From the NCBI RefSeq assembly GCF_918697925.1, contig NZ_CAKKMF010000018.1:1-64000 (forward strand): a stretch of 64,000 bases of DNA. Direction: 5' to 3'. The notes under the pieces were generated by a model. It was given only the letters and a program-made list of their open reading frames with translations, was not told the DNA's origin and did no database searches. This stretch comes from Arthrobacter sp. Bi26 (GTDB lineage: Bacteria; Actinomycetota; Actinomycetes; Actinomycetales; Micrococcaceae). The position numbers and the translations under genes were made by a program. Below are positions 20,368 to 29,525 of the stretch, piece after piece (the stretch's first letter is position 1; each line of letters opens with the position of its first letter).

Positions 20368-20616
20368 ATGGATTGGCGTAACCGCGCAGCCTGCCTTGAC
20401 AAGGACCCGGAGCTGTTCTTCCCCGTTGGAAACACGGGCCCTGCCCTCCTGCAGATCGAGGAAGCGAAAAGTGTTTGCCGCCGCTGCCCCGTTGTGGATA
20501 CCTGCCTGCAATGGGCTTTGGAGTCCGGCCAGGACGCCGGAGTGTGGGGCGGCATGAGCGAGGACGAGCGCCGCGCCCTGAAACGCCGCGCTGCACGGGC
20601 ACGACGCGCTTCCTGA
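20368..20616 (+). CDS. whiB1: WhiB-family iron-sulfur transcription factor (WhiB1-like)
   Basis: Small Wbl protein of 82 residues that binds a [4Fe-4S] cluster sensitive to oxygen or NO and regulates transcription with the principal sigma factor. The four cluster cysteines are visible: Cys9 (RAACLD), then CRRCPVVDTC supplying Cys37, Cys40 and Cys46. The family turn GVWGG and a basic C-terminus (KRRAARARRA) follow. Length and tail fit WhiB1, an essential class, better than WhiB2 or WhiB3. A GGAG lies 12 bases before the ATG. It is monocistronic, ended by the strong hairpin just downstream. Confidence 0.93.
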   Translation: MDWRNRAACLDKDPELFFPVGNTGPALLQIEEAKSVCRRCPVVDTCLQWALESGQDAGVWGGMSEDERRALKRRAARARRAS

Positions 20617-20673
20617 TCCCGCTGCCCAAGCACCGGCAGCTACAGCGCCGGCAGCCACCGAACGACCCTGCAG

Positions 20674-20707
20674 CAATGGCCGCGGACCCTAAGGTCCGCG
20701 GCCATTG
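20674..20707. terminator. Bidirectional terminator between whiB and pdtaS
   Basis: Perfect 15-bp inverted repeat, CAATGGCCGCGGACC at 20674-20688 and its complement at 20693-20707, loop CTAA. It lies between the convergent ends of whiB and the histidine kinase gene and can serve both. Confidence 0.85.
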
Positions 20708-20732
20708 CCCGTTTAAGCCGCCGGGTGCAACG

Positions 20733-22202
20733 TCAGCGCGACGTGAGGCTCAGGACAATCTGGACTGCGGTTCCCCCGCCCTCCCTGGCCTGCCAGTGGA
20801 TGGTGCCGCCGAGTTCACTCATGACCAGTGTGCGGACAATCTGCAGGCCAAGGCCCTCGACATACGGCGTGTCCGGCAGTCCGACGCCGTCGTCCTCCAC
20901 CGTCACGGTGAGAAGTTCGTCCCCGTCCTCGGTCTCCGAGCGGTCGGCGAGCAGCGAGACAGTACCGGTCCGTCCCTCCAGCCCGTGCTCGACGGCGTTC
21001 GTGACCAGTTCGTTGATGACGAGGGCCAATGGGGTGGCGAAGTCGCTCGGCAGTTCCCCGAAGAGGCCCGAACGCTGGGTTTTGACCTGCTGTGAGGGCG
21101 AGGCGACCTCGGCCGAGAGGCGGAACTGGCGGCCGATGAGTTCGTCAAAATCGACGCTCTGGGTCAGGCCCTGCGAGAGCGTCTCATGCACCAGGGCAAT
21201 GGTCGCCACCCGCCGCATGGCCTGCTCGAGCCCCTGCTTGGCCTCGTCGCTGACCATGCGCCGCGACTGCATCCGCAAAAGAGCCGCGACGGTCTGCAGG
21301 TTGTTCTTCACCCGGTGATGGATCTCGCGGATGGTGGCGTCCTTGGTGACAAGCTCCATCTCCCGGCGGCGCAGCTCCGAGACGTCCCGGCACAGGACCA
21401 AGGCACCGAACCGCTGCTGCTCGTCGCGCAGCGGGATGGCACGCAGCGAAAGACTCACACCGCGCGACTCGATTTCGCTGCGCCACGGCATGCGGCCCGT
21501 GACGACGAGCGGCAGGGTTTCATCGACCATGCGCCGGTCCCGCAAAAGTCCCGCCGTCACCTCGGCGAGGGACCGGCCCTCGAGGGACTCGCCGTCGCCG
21601 AGGCGGCGGAACGCAGAGACCCCGTTGGGGCTGGCGTACTGCACGATCCCCTCGGCGTCGAGCCTGATCAGGCCGTCGCCCACACGCGGGGCGCCGCGGC
21701 GCGAGCCTGTGGGCGACGCGAAGTCCGGCCACAGCCCCAGGGTTCCCATGCGCAGCAGATCGTAGGCGCATTGCCGGTAGGTGAGCTCGAGCCGGGAGGG
21801 CATCCGTGAACTGGAGAGGTCCATGTGGGAGGTCACGATCGCCAGGGTGCGGCCGTTGCGGACCATCGGCACGGCCTCGACCCGCAGCGCCATATCGCTG
21901 CTCCAATTGGTCTCGTTGGAGCGCTCGATCGCGCGGCTCTCCCACGCCTTGTCGACCAGCGGTTGCAGGTCCGACCTGATCCCCTCCCCCACGAAGTCGG
22001 CGTGGAACACCGTGTGCGTGGTGGAGGGGCGGACGTGGGCGAGGGCCACGTAGCCGAACTCAGGATGCGGAAACCACAGGGCGAGATCGGCGAACGCGAG
22101 GTCGGCGACCATCTGCCAGTCGCCGACCAGGAGGTGCAGCCATTCGGCGTCCCCCGGGCCAAAATCAGCATGTTCCCTGATTGGGTCCGTAAAGATTGCC
22201 AC
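20733..22202 (-). CDS. pdtaS: Cytosolic sensor histidine kinase, PdtaS-like
   Basis: Soluble HisKA_2-type kinase of 489 residues. An N-terminal GAF-like region (1-160) is followed by a PAS domain (about 190-270). The phosphoacceptor region is IREIHHRVKNNLQTVAALL (near residue 295), then the ATPase domain with ELVTNAVEHG and VEDDGVGLP. There are no membrane helices. The mycobacterial homologue phosphorylates the ANTAR-type antiterminator PdtaR, an RNA-binding regulator; no pdtaR gene is in the window. GTG 22202 has GGAGG 4 bases upstream. It lies 36 bases after gdh and is probably co-transcribed with it. Confidence 0.9.
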   Translation of the reverse strand: MAIFTDPIREHADFGPGDAEWLHLLVGDWQMVADLAFADLALWFPHPEFGYVALAHVRPSTTHTVFHADFVGEGIRSDLQPLVDKAWESRAIERSNETNWSSDMALRVEAVPMVRNGRTLAIVTSHMDLSSSRMPSRLELTYRQCAYDLLRMGTLGLWPDFASPTGSRRGAPRVGDGLIRLDAEGIVQYASPNGVSAFRRLGDGESLEGRSLAEVTAGLLRDRRMVDETLPLVVTGRMPWRSEIESRGVSLSLRAIPLRDEQQRFGALVLCRDVSELRRREMELVTKDATIREIHHRVKNNLQTVAALLRMQSRRMVSDEAKQGLEQAMRRVATIALVHETLSQGLTQSVDFDELIGRQFRLSAEVASPSQQVKTQRSGLFGELPSDFATPLALVINELVTNAVEHGLEGRTGTVSLLADRSETEDGDELLTVTVEDDGVGLPDTPYVEGLGLQIVRTLVMSELGGTIHWQAREGGGTAVQIVLSLTSR

Positions 22203-22238
22203 AGCACCTCCATTTGCGACACCAGGGACGGCAGTCCC

Positions 22239-25200
22239 TTAGCGTCGGACGATTGACCTCAAGAGCCTCAATGCTACCGACAGTGAGGCCATGTCATCGG
22301 CCTCGAGCGCATTGACCTCATCAAACATGGACTTCGCCCGGCCCAGCTGCTCCGCGTTCTGGCCCTCCCAGGCCAGCAGCCGCTCTTCGGCCGGAGCCCC
22401 GGCCGGAGTGTTCTCCAGCACCGCCGTCGTCATGTCCGAGACCGTGGAGTAGAGGTCATCGCGCAGGGCTGCACGGGCCAGTGCCTGCCAGCGGTCCGCC
22501 CTCGGCAGCTTGGTGATGCGTTCGAGGAGGGAATCTGCATGGAAGCGGTTGAAGACCGTGTAGTAGACGTGGGCAATATCGGCCACGGATTCCTTGCTGA
22601 CATGGACGATCTTGGCGATGTCCAGGAGCACGAAGCTCTCGAACAGTTCCGCCCAGCGGTGTGCCAGGTCTTCCGGAAGGTCCCAGCTGCGCGCCTTCTG
22701 AAGCCATTCGGCCACACGGGCGCGGTCGTCGCCCCGGAGGTAATCGAGCAATCGGGCCCGCATGGGATCCATCAGCGGCTTGAATTCGGCCACGATCTCG
22801 GCGATGGGACGGGACGCGGAACCCTGGCCGAGGAGCCACCGGACGGCGCGGTCCAGCAGCCGCCGGATGTCAAGGTGGACGGTGCTCCAGTGTTCGGTCG
22901 GGAACGACGCCGGCAGTTCGTTGAGTTCCTTGACCATGATGTCCAGCTCGTAGACCTCGCGGAGGGCAACGAACGCCTTGGCGAGGGCCGCTTCCGTGGC
23001 CGAGGTTTCCTCAATGGCGCGGAACGCGAAGGTGATGCCGCCGAGGTTGATCATGTCGTTGGCAACCACGGTCGCGATGATCTCGCGGCGCAGCGGGTGG
23101 GTATCCAGTTCGGCGTCGAACCTCTCCCGCAACTGCTCCGGGAAGTAGGCCCGCAGCGTCGTGCGGAACCACGGGTCATCGGCGAGGTCGCTGTCGCGCA
23201 GCGCGGTGGCAAGTTCGATCTTGGCGTAGGCGGCCAAGACCGAAAGTTCCGGGGAGGTCAGCCCCTGGCCCTGTTCCAGGCGCTCCTGCAACGTGGCCGT
23301 GGTGGGCAACGCCTCGAGGTCCCGTTTGAGGTCCGCCGACTTTTCCAGCCAGTCCATGAGCCGTTCGTAGCTGGGGCTCCATTCGGAGACCCGCATCCGG
23401 TCGTTGAGGAGCAGGATGTTCTGGTCGATGTTGTCCTCGAGCACCAGCCGGCCGACCTCGTCGGTCATCGAGGCCAGGAAGTCCGCACGCTCGGCGGGCT
23501 CAAGCTTGCCCGCCGCGACCATCCGGTCCACGAAGATCTTGATGTTGACTTCGTGGTCCGAGCAGTCCACACCGGCCGAGTTGTCGATCGCATCCGTGTT
23601 GAGGATGACGCCCTGCAGCGCGGCCTCAATGCGTCCGCGCTGGGTCATCCCCAGGTTTCCGCCTTCACCGACCACCTTGACCCGCAGTTCGCGGCCGTCC
23701 ACGCGGATGGAGTCGTTGGCCTTGTCGCCAACCTCGGCATTCGTTTCGGTGCTGGCCTTGACGTAGGTGCCGATGCCGCCGTTGTAGAGCAGGTCCGCCG
23801 GGGCGAGGAGGATGGCGCGCAGGAGCTCCGGCGGGCTCAGCTCCGTGGTGCCCTCCGGGAGGCCGAGGGCGGCGCGGACCTGTGCGGACACGGGGATCGA
23901 CTTGGCCTGCCGGGCAAAGACGCCGCCGCCTTCGCTGATGAGCGCCTTGTTGTAGTCATCCCACGAGGACCGGGGCAGTTCGAAGAGCCGTTGGCGCTCC
24001 GCGTAGGACGTTGCCTCATCCGGAGTGGGGTCGAGGAAGATGTGCCGGTGGTCGAAGGCGGCCAGCAGGCGGATGTGCTTGGAGAGCAGCATGCCGTTGC
24101 CGAACACGTCGCCGGACATGTCGCCGACGCCCACCACGGTGAAGGGCTCGGCCTGGGTGTCGAGGTCCAGCTCGCTGAAGTGGCGCTTGACCGATTCCCA
24201 GGCGCCGCGGGCCGTGATGCCCATGGCCTTGTGGTCATAGCCGACGGAGCCGCCGGACGCGAAGGCGTCGCCGAGCCAGAAGCCGTATTCGCCGGCCAGT
24301 CCGTTGGCGATGTCGGAGAAGGACGCGGTGCCCTTGTCGGCCGCGACCACCAGGTAGGAGTCGTCGTCGTCATGGCGCACGACGTCGGCCGGCGGCCTGA
24401 CGGTTTCGCCCTCGGCCGTCACGATCAGGTTGTCCGTGATGTCCAGGAGTCCGCGGATGAACGTCTTGTAGCTCTCGACGCCCTCGGCCATCCAGGCGCT
24501 GCGGTCGGCCGCGGGGTCCGGGAGCTGCTTGGCGTAGAAGCCGCCCTTGGCGCCTGTCGGGACGATGACGGCGTTCTTGACGGTCTGCGCCTTCACCAGG
24601 CCCAGGATTTCTGTGCGGAAGTCCTCGCGCCGGTCCGACCAGCGCAGGCCGCCGCGGGCCACCTTGCCGAAGCGGAGGTGCACGCCCTCGACCCGGGGCG
24701 AGTAGACCCAGATCTCGAACATGGGCCGCGGGAACGGCAGGCCCCCGATGAGGGACGGATCCAGTTTGAAGCTCAGGTGGGGCTTGTTCTGGTAGTAGTT
24801 CGTCCGGAGCGTGGCTTGGATCAGGTTCTTGAACGTGCGCAGCAGCCGGTCGGCGTCGAGGGTCGCGACCTGCTCGATCGCAGCGTCGAGTCCGGCGAGG
24901 ACCTCGACTTCCCTGAGCACGCGGTCGGCGTCGCTGAGCGCCGGGTCAAAGCGTGCCGCGAACAGGGCGCTGAGTCCCCGCGTGACATCCGCGTTCGCCA
25001 GCAGGGTGTCGGCCAGGAACCCGAAGGAGTTGGTGTTGCCCATTTGCCGCATGTACTTGGCATAGGCGCGCAGTACGACCACCTGGCGCCAGTGCATGCC
25101 CTCCCGCAGCACCAGCCGGTCGAAGCTGTCGGACTCCACGGCGCCGGTCACGGCAGCGCCGAAGGACTCGCCCAGCAGCTGCCCGGTGGCTTGGGGATCC

Positions 25201-27113
25201 ACACCGGCGGGGTACTTGAGGCCGAGGTCGTAAAGGAAGAAATCCCGGTGATCCGCGGTCTCGATCTCGAACGGGCGTTCGTCCAGGACCTCGAGGCCCA
25301 GGTTGTGGAAGTACGGCAGGATCTGGCTCAGGCTCTTCGGCTCCAGCATGTAGAGCTTGACGCGGGCGTCCTCTTCCAGCGTGGCGCCGGCGCCGTCGGG
25401 CAGGTAAACGTGGACGCCGGGCTGCTCCTTGACGCCTTCACCGGCCCGTTCGGCCGCGGCACCGTACTTTTCGAAGCGGTCGATGTCCTGCAGCGCGTCT
25501 TCGATCTCGTAGTCCACCCGGTAGCCGGCAGGGAACGCCTCCGCCCAGACGGCGGCCAGTTCCTTGGCGCCGTTCTCCCGGACGCCGGCGCCCCCGCCGT
25601 CGCCGCGAGCGCGCAGAACTTCGGAAATGCCTTCGCCCCAGGAGCGGGCGGCCCGGACCAGGCGCTTCTCCAGCTCGTCGCTGTTGACGTTGCTGACGTC
25701 GGCGTCCTTGGGCAGCCGGATCCGGAAGAAGAGGCGGGCCAGAGCGGACTCTGTCATGCGCGCCTCGTAGTCGATGGACACGGCGTTGAAGGTCTCCCGC
25801 AGTTCCTGCTCAATGCGCAGGCGGACGTTGGTGGTGTAGCGGTCGCGCGGCAGGTAGACGACGGCGGACATGAACCGGCCGTAGATGTCGGGACGGAGGA
25901 AGAGCCGCGTCCTGCGGCGTTCCTGCAGACGCTGGATGCCGGTGGCGATGGCGGCGAGGTCCGGGATTTCGATCTGGAACAGCTCATCGCGCGGGTAGGT
26001 CTCGAGGATGCCCAACAGGTCCTTGCCCGAGTGCGAGTCCGGCGGGAAGCCGGCGTCATGGAGGACAGCGGCAACTTTTTCCCGGACCACGGGGATGTCG
26101 CGGACGGAGCCGGCGTAGGCGGTCGTGGCGAAGAGGCCGATGAAGCGGCGTTCCCCGTTGACGTTGCCGGCGGCGTCGAAGCTCTTGACGCCGATGTAGT
26201 CCAGGTACGCCGAGCGGTGCACGGTAGAGCGGGAGTTTGCTTTCGTGATCACCAGCGCGCGCTTCTCGCGCGCCTTTCTCCTGCCGGCGTCGGTGAGGTG
26301 CTGGACCTGGCGGCTGTCCGCGCCGGCGCGGAGCAGGCCGAGGCCGCTTTCCTCGCGCAGTTCCAGCACATCCTCGCCGGATACGTTCACGAGGTCGTAT
26401 TCGCGGTAGCCGAGGAAAGTGAAGTTCCCGTCATCGAGCCAGCGGAGCAGGTCCTGGGCCTGCCGCAGCTCGGCAATCTGTGCCCGGTTGGCCACCCTGT
26501 CCAAATCCGCGGAGATCTCAAGGGCCTTCGTCCGCATCTTCGGCCAGTCTTCGACGGCGGCGCGGACGTCGCCGAGCACCCGGGTGATGCCCTTGACCAG
26601 CTCGGCGCGCTTGCCCTCGCCCACGAGGTCGATCTCGACGGCGATCCAGGATTCCATGTGCGAGGCGTTGTCGCCCTCGGCGATCAGGTGGGAGAGGTTC
26701 GGCATGGCCGCCGTGTCGCCGCTGGAGATGCCCAGGTGGGAGGGTACGCGTGCCACCTTGACCAGGTCGCCGGTAGCGCGGTTGCGGGTCACCACGAAAA
26801 GCGGGTGCAGCACGAGGTGGATGGGTGCGTTCTGGCGGACCAGTTCGGCGTTCACCGAGTCCACGAGGAAGGGCATGTCATCGGTGACGATGTAGAGGAC
26901 ACTGCAATCGGCCTCGTCACGGACGGCGATGTTCGCGATGCCTGGCCTCCGCGTCGCCGCGATCTGGCGGTGGGTATCGGCCCTTGCCGTCAGGACTTCC
27001 TGGGGATAGGCCCGGAAATCCTCCTCCGCGAGGTGCTCGTAGTAATCCCCGAGGTAGCTTTCGCTACTACCGATCGAAACGGGCTGATCCTCCACGCTGG
27101 ACCCAGACGACAT
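22239..27113 (-). CDS. gdh: NAD-specific glutamate dehydrogenase, 180-kDa class
   Basis: Giant NAD-dependent glutamate dehydrogenase of 1624 residues, which deaminates glutamate to 2-oxoglutarate and ammonia and feeds carbon to the TCA cycle. The N-terminal half carries ACT-like regulatory modules. The catalytic core near residues 780-1150 includes RGGLRWSDRREDFRTEILGL and the Lys motif GAKGGFYAK (near 860). The length equals the Streptomyces and mycobacterial enzymes (about 1620-1650). ATG 27113 was chosen for GGAGG 7 bases upstream, although the frame continues 27 bases further. The mycobacterial enzyme is inhibited by GarA (an FHA protein); no garA is in this window. Confidence 0.95.
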   Translation of the reverse strand: MSSGSSVEDQPVSIGSSESYLGDYYEHLAEEDFRAYPQEVLTARADTHRQIAATRRPGIANIAVRDEADCSVLYIVTDDMPFLVDSVNAELVRQNAPIHLVLHPLFVVTRNRATGDLVKVARVPSHLGISSGDTAAMPNLSHLIAEGDNASHMESWIAVEIDLVGEGKRAELVKGITRVLGDVRAAVEDWPKMRTKALEISADLDRVANRAQIAELRQAQDLLRWLDDGNFTFLGYREYDLVNVSGEDVLELREESGLGLLRAGADSRQVQHLTDAGRRKAREKRALVITKANSRSTVHRSAYLDYIGVKSFDAAGNVNGERRFIGLFATTAYAGSVRDIPVVREKVAAVLHDAGFPPDSHSGKDLLGILETYPRDELFQIEIPDLAAIATGIQRLQERRRTRLFLRPDIYGRFMSAVVYLPRDRYTTNVRLRIEQELRETFNAVSIDYEARMTESALARLFFRIRLPKDADVSNVNSDELEKRLVRAARSWGEGISEVLRARGDGGGAGVRENGAKELAAVWAEAFPAGYRVDYEIEDALQDIDRFEKYGAAAERAGEGVKEQPGVHVYLPDGAGATLEEDARVKLYMLEPKSLSQILPYFHNLGLEVLDERPFEIETADHRDFFLYDLGLKYPAGVDPQATGQLLGESFGAAVTGAVESDSFDRLVLREGMHWRQVVVLRAYAKYMRQMGNTNSFGFLADTLLANADVTRGLSALFAARFDPALSDADRVLREVEVLAGLDAAIEQVATLDADRLLRTFKNLIQATLRTNYYQNKPHLSFKLDPSLIGGLPFPRPMFEIWVYSPRVEGVHLRFGKVARGGLRWSDRREDFRTEILGLVKAQTVKNAVIVPTGAKGGFYAKQLPDPAADRSAWMAEGVESYKTFIRGLLDITDNLIVTAEGETVRPPADVVRHDDDDSYLVVAADKGTASFSDIANGLAGEYGFWLGDAFASGGSVGYDHKAMGITARGAWESVKRHFSELDLDTQAEPFTVVGVGDMSGDVFGNGMLLSKHIRLLAAFDHRHIFLDPTPDEATSYAERQRLFELPRSSWDDYNKALISEGGGVFARQAKSIPVSAQVRAALGLPEGTTELSPPELLRAILLAPADLLYNGGIGTYVKASTETNAEVGDKANDSIRVDGRELRVKVVGEGGNLGMTQRGRIEAALQGVILNTDAIDNSAGVDCSDHEVNIKIFVDRMVAAGKLEPAERADFLASMTDEVGRLVLEDNIDQNILLLNDRMRVSEWSPSYERLMDWLEKSADLKRDLEALPTTATLQERLEQGQGLTSPELSVLAAYAKIELATALRDSDLADDPWFRTTLRAYFPEQLRERFDAELDTHPLRREIIATVVANDMINLGGITFAFRAIEETSATEAALAKAFVALREVYELDIMVKELNELPASFPTEHWSTVHLDIRRLLDRAVRWLLGQGSASRPIAEIVAEFKPLMDPMRARLLDYLRGDDRARVAEWLQKARSWDLPEDLAHRWAELFESFVLLDIAKIVHVSKESVADIAHVYYTVFNRFHADSLLERITKLPRADRWQALARAALRDDLYSTVSDMTTAVLENTPAGAPAEERLLAWEGQNAEQLGRAKSMFDEVNALEADDMASLSVALRLLRSIVRR

Positions 27114-27170
27114 CGAAACGCCTCCATAAAAGAAGTTCACAGCCGCTTCTTTGCGGCCCTTATGTTGACC

Positions 27171-28496
27171 CTAACCCTTTGCCCGGCGCTCTGCTGTGGA
27201 AGAAAAGACAAAGGATTTCTTGTTTCGCTGGGCAGGTGCACAAACCAATCCGGCGATCGCACGCCGCAACTCAGATTCGGGGGCGGATTCAAGCAAAAGT
27301 GCCCCGGACAGCAGGGCGGCGTCGCTCGCTGCGGGGTCGGACGGCAGGAACGCCGACAACGGCGCCGAGGGGCCGTACCGCTCCCAGGCAGCCCGGAGCT
27401 GGCGTTCGGGCGACCGCCCGACGGCGGAGGACCTGACTTTGTTCATGACCACCTGGGGCGCTGCCTGCGGGACGGCCGCCTGGAGCTCGGCCAGACCGCG
27501 GACGAGCCTCGGCACGCCAATGGAATCGGCCGCCCCGACGGCAAAGACCGTGTCGGCCAGCTCCAGGCTCCTTAAGGTCGCGGCGTTGCGGCGCGGCGCC
27601 CCGCCGTCAAAGCCCAGCTCGTCATCGGATTCCAGGCAGAATCCGGTGTCCACCACGGTGACTTCTGCGATCTCCCGGGCCCGCTCCAGCACCAGCGTGA
27701 GCGCCGCGGGGCGCAGTTCCGTCCAGCGGTCCGCCCGCGTGATCCCGGTGAGCACACGAAACGTCCCGGCCTTGGTCGCCACCGTCGTGGCGATCCTGAG
27801 CAGGGCGTCGGCGTCGAGCAGTCCCTGGTCTGCCAGCCGGCAGGCCTGGGCCAGCCCGGCAGCCTCATCGAGCAGACCCAGGAGGGCGGCCACGCTGGCA
27901 CCGTAACTGTCGGCGTCGACCAGCAGCACCGATTGCCCGTCCGCGGCCAGCTCCCCCGCCATGTTGGCGGCCACCAGGGTCCGGCCCGGCGCGCCAGCCG
28001 GACCCCAGACCGCGATGATCCGGCCCTTCGCGGCAGTGCCTGCGGCGGTTGGGTGCGCCCCGGAAGACCGCGGCACCTGCCCGGCGGCCGTGACGGCGAC
28101 GGCGGAAGCATCGTCGGTCCCAGCGAGCCCGGGCCGGAGTCCGGTGCCACTGAGCTGCGCCACCGCTGCGGAAATCCGCGCCGCAAGGGCCGCGGCATCA
28201 ACAGCGCGGGCTTCCGCCGCCACGCCAATGGTCCGCAGGCGGGCCGTTTCCTCCGGATCATCAGTGAGGGCGATGACGACGACGCCGACGGCGGACAGCC
28301 GGTCCACCAGCGAGGCCGTCAGTTCTTCGCTGCCCGCCGCGACGACAGCGGCGCGGGCCAGCCCGCTCTGGCAGGCGGCCAGCAGTTCCGCCAGTTCGGT
28401 GCACCGCCGGACAACGGACACGGGTCCGTGCAGACGCTCCAGGCCGCCCACCAGGTCATCGCGGGAGTCCCCCACCGTCACCACGGGAATGCTCAT
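27171..28496 (-). CDS. CpaE/MinD-like P-loop ATPase
   Basis: 441-residue protein. An N-terminal receiver-like domain (VVTVGDSRDDLVGGLERLHG onward, about 1-115) without an obvious phosphoacceptor is followed by a linker and a MinD/ParA-type ATPase domain (IIAVWGPAGAPGRTLVAANM at about 150, a deviant Walker A with Arg-Thr after Gly; VLLVDADSYGASVAALLG; VTVVDTGFCLE). That order is the CpaE layout of Tad/Flp pilus systems. Its ATG overlaps the stop of the SAF-domain gene (ATGA). No TadA, TadB, TadC or pilin gene lies nearby, so a pilus role is unproven. Confidence 0.8.
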   Translation of the reverse strand: MSIPVVTVGDSRDDLVGGLERLHGPVSVVRRCTELAELLAACQSGLARAAVVAAGSEELTASLVDRLSAVGVVVIALTDDPEETARLRTIGVAAEARAVDAAALAARISAAVAQLSGTGLRPGLAGTDDASAVAVTAAGQVPRSSGAHPTAAGTAAKGRIIAVWGPAGAPGRTLVAANMAGELAADGQSVLLVDADSYGASVAALLGLLDEAAGLAQACRLADQGLLDADALLRIATTVATKAGTFRVLTGITRADRWTELRPAALTLVLERAREIAEVTVVDTGFCLESDDELGFDGGAPRRNAATLRSLELADTVFAVGAADSIGVPRLVRGLAELQAAVPQAAPQVVMNKVRSSAVGRSPERQLRAAWERYGPSAPLSAFLPSDPAASDAALLSGALLLESAPESELRRAIAGLVCAPAQRNKKSFVFSSTAERRAKG

Positions 28497-29137
28497 CGCG
28501 CGGTACCGCCCGGGTTCCACACGACCGCGATCTTTGCCTTGTTGGCCTGGGCTCCCAGCAGCTTCGGCATCTGGGCGTCCGGGACCAGCACCATGACCAC
28601 CATCGACCGGGAGGACCCCAGGGCAGTGCTGCCCGAGGTGATCTGGGCAATTTCGGCGCCGGAGAGGAGCAGCGTGGGCTCGCTGAAGCCGTTGCGGGTA
28701 TCCGGCAGGGCCACCCAGACGTCCACGCGGGAGCCCGCCACGGCCTGCGCGGGAAGATTTTCCTCGACCGTGACCGCGACGGGCTTGCGGTCAAGCCCGT
28801 CGAGCCGGCCTGTGCTCTCGCGCGGCAGCAGCTGGTCCTTGCCGATCCGCTGTACGGCCACGAGGCCGGCATCCAGACCTGACTCCGGGGTCAGGTAGTG
28901 CCGTTCCACCTCGCCGAGCCGTACTTTGACCCGGTGCAGCTTGTCGACGGTCAGCGTCTCGCCGACGGCGATCGGCTCCCGCGCCGCGTACGCTTCGGTG
29001 GTCTGGTCCGCGGCACCGACCAGCGAGACCACACCCACCACGGATGCCAGGACCAGCAGGATTCCGACGAGGAGCCGGGGGTCTTTCCAGGACGGCTTCT
29101 TCAAACGGGCCCCTTCGGCTGCCGCGCTTCCACTCAT
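28493..29137 (-). CDS. SAF-domain protein (CpaB/RcpC-like)
   Basis: 214 residues: a short basic cytosolic tail, one membrane helix (LLVGILLVLASVVGVVSLVG, about 21-40), then an exported SAF domain (REPIAVGETLTVDKLHRVKV, LPRESTG). CpaB/RcpC proteins line the outer part of Tad secretion systems; in Gram-positive bacteria a single-helix form is found. ATG 29137 is preceded by a GGGGGAG stretch. It is first in a two-gene unit with the CpaE-like ATPase (4-base overlap), supporting a shared task at the membrane. Confidence 0.82.
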   Translation of the reverse strand: MSGSAAAEGARLKKPSWKDPRLLVGILLVLASVVGVVSLVGAADQTTEAYAAREPIAVGETLTVDKLHRVKVRLGEVERHYLTPESGLDAGLVAVQRIGKDQLLPRESTGRLDGLDRKPVAVTVEENLPAQAVAGSRVDVWVALPDTRNGFSEPTLLLSGAEIAQITSGSTALGSSRSMVVMVLVPDAQMPKLLGAQANKAKIAVVWNPGGTAR

Positions 29138-29289
29138 GCGTCCGCTCCCCCTGTCGTCGCCGCCCGTTCCCTCGATGCCGGGCACCCCTATTGTTGCGCC
29201 CGGGCGGCCCGCGCGGAAGATCCAGGGCCAAACAGCCGCAAACTGTGGATAACCGCACCAGTAGGCATCAACGGTGGCAAAATGGACTC

Positions 29290-29511
29290 ATGCCCCGATT
29301 CCTGACTCTCGCTGACGTTGCCGAGCAGCTCCAGATCAACTCTCCGGCTGCCTACGCGCTCGTTCGCAGCGGCCAGCTCAAGGCAATCCAGGTGGGCGGC
29401 CGCGGCCAGTGGCGTGTCGAGGAGAAGATGCTTGAGCAATACATCCAGGAACGCTACGCCGAGGCCAGTCGCATGATCGAAGAGGCCAGGTCGAAGTCTG
29501 CCGGAAATTGA
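29290..29511 (+). CDS. Small MerR/excisionase-type HTH DNA-binding protein (BldC-like)
   Basis: 73-residue protein with a winged helix-turn-helix of the HTH_17 class: LTLADVAEQLQI, AYALVRSGQLKAIQVGGRGQWRV, then a C-terminal helix EKMLEQYIQERYAEAS. It is close in size and layout to BldC and phage excisionases, which bind DNA as head-to-tail arrays. There are no phage genes around, so it is a chromosomal regulator rather than an Xis. It is divergent from the CpaB/CpaE pair and convergent with the next gene. Targets unknown; phased AT-rich direct repeats lie 730 bases away. Confidence 0.85.
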   Translation: MPRFLTLADVAEQLQINSPAAYALVRSGQLKAIQVGGRGQWRVEEKMLEQYIQERYAEASRMIEEARSKSAGN

Positions 29512-29525
29512 ACTCGGCGTTCTGA

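Noticed and set aside
22539..27575. 1678-residue plus-strand open frame
   Set aside because: It lies almost wholly opposite gdh, has biased Gln/Val/Gly/Asp composition from GC-rich third positions, no known motif and no ribosome site.
29290..29511. Excisionase of an integrated element
   Set aside because: No integrase, att-like repeats or phage genes nearby; the small HTH protein sits among conserved housekeeping genes.
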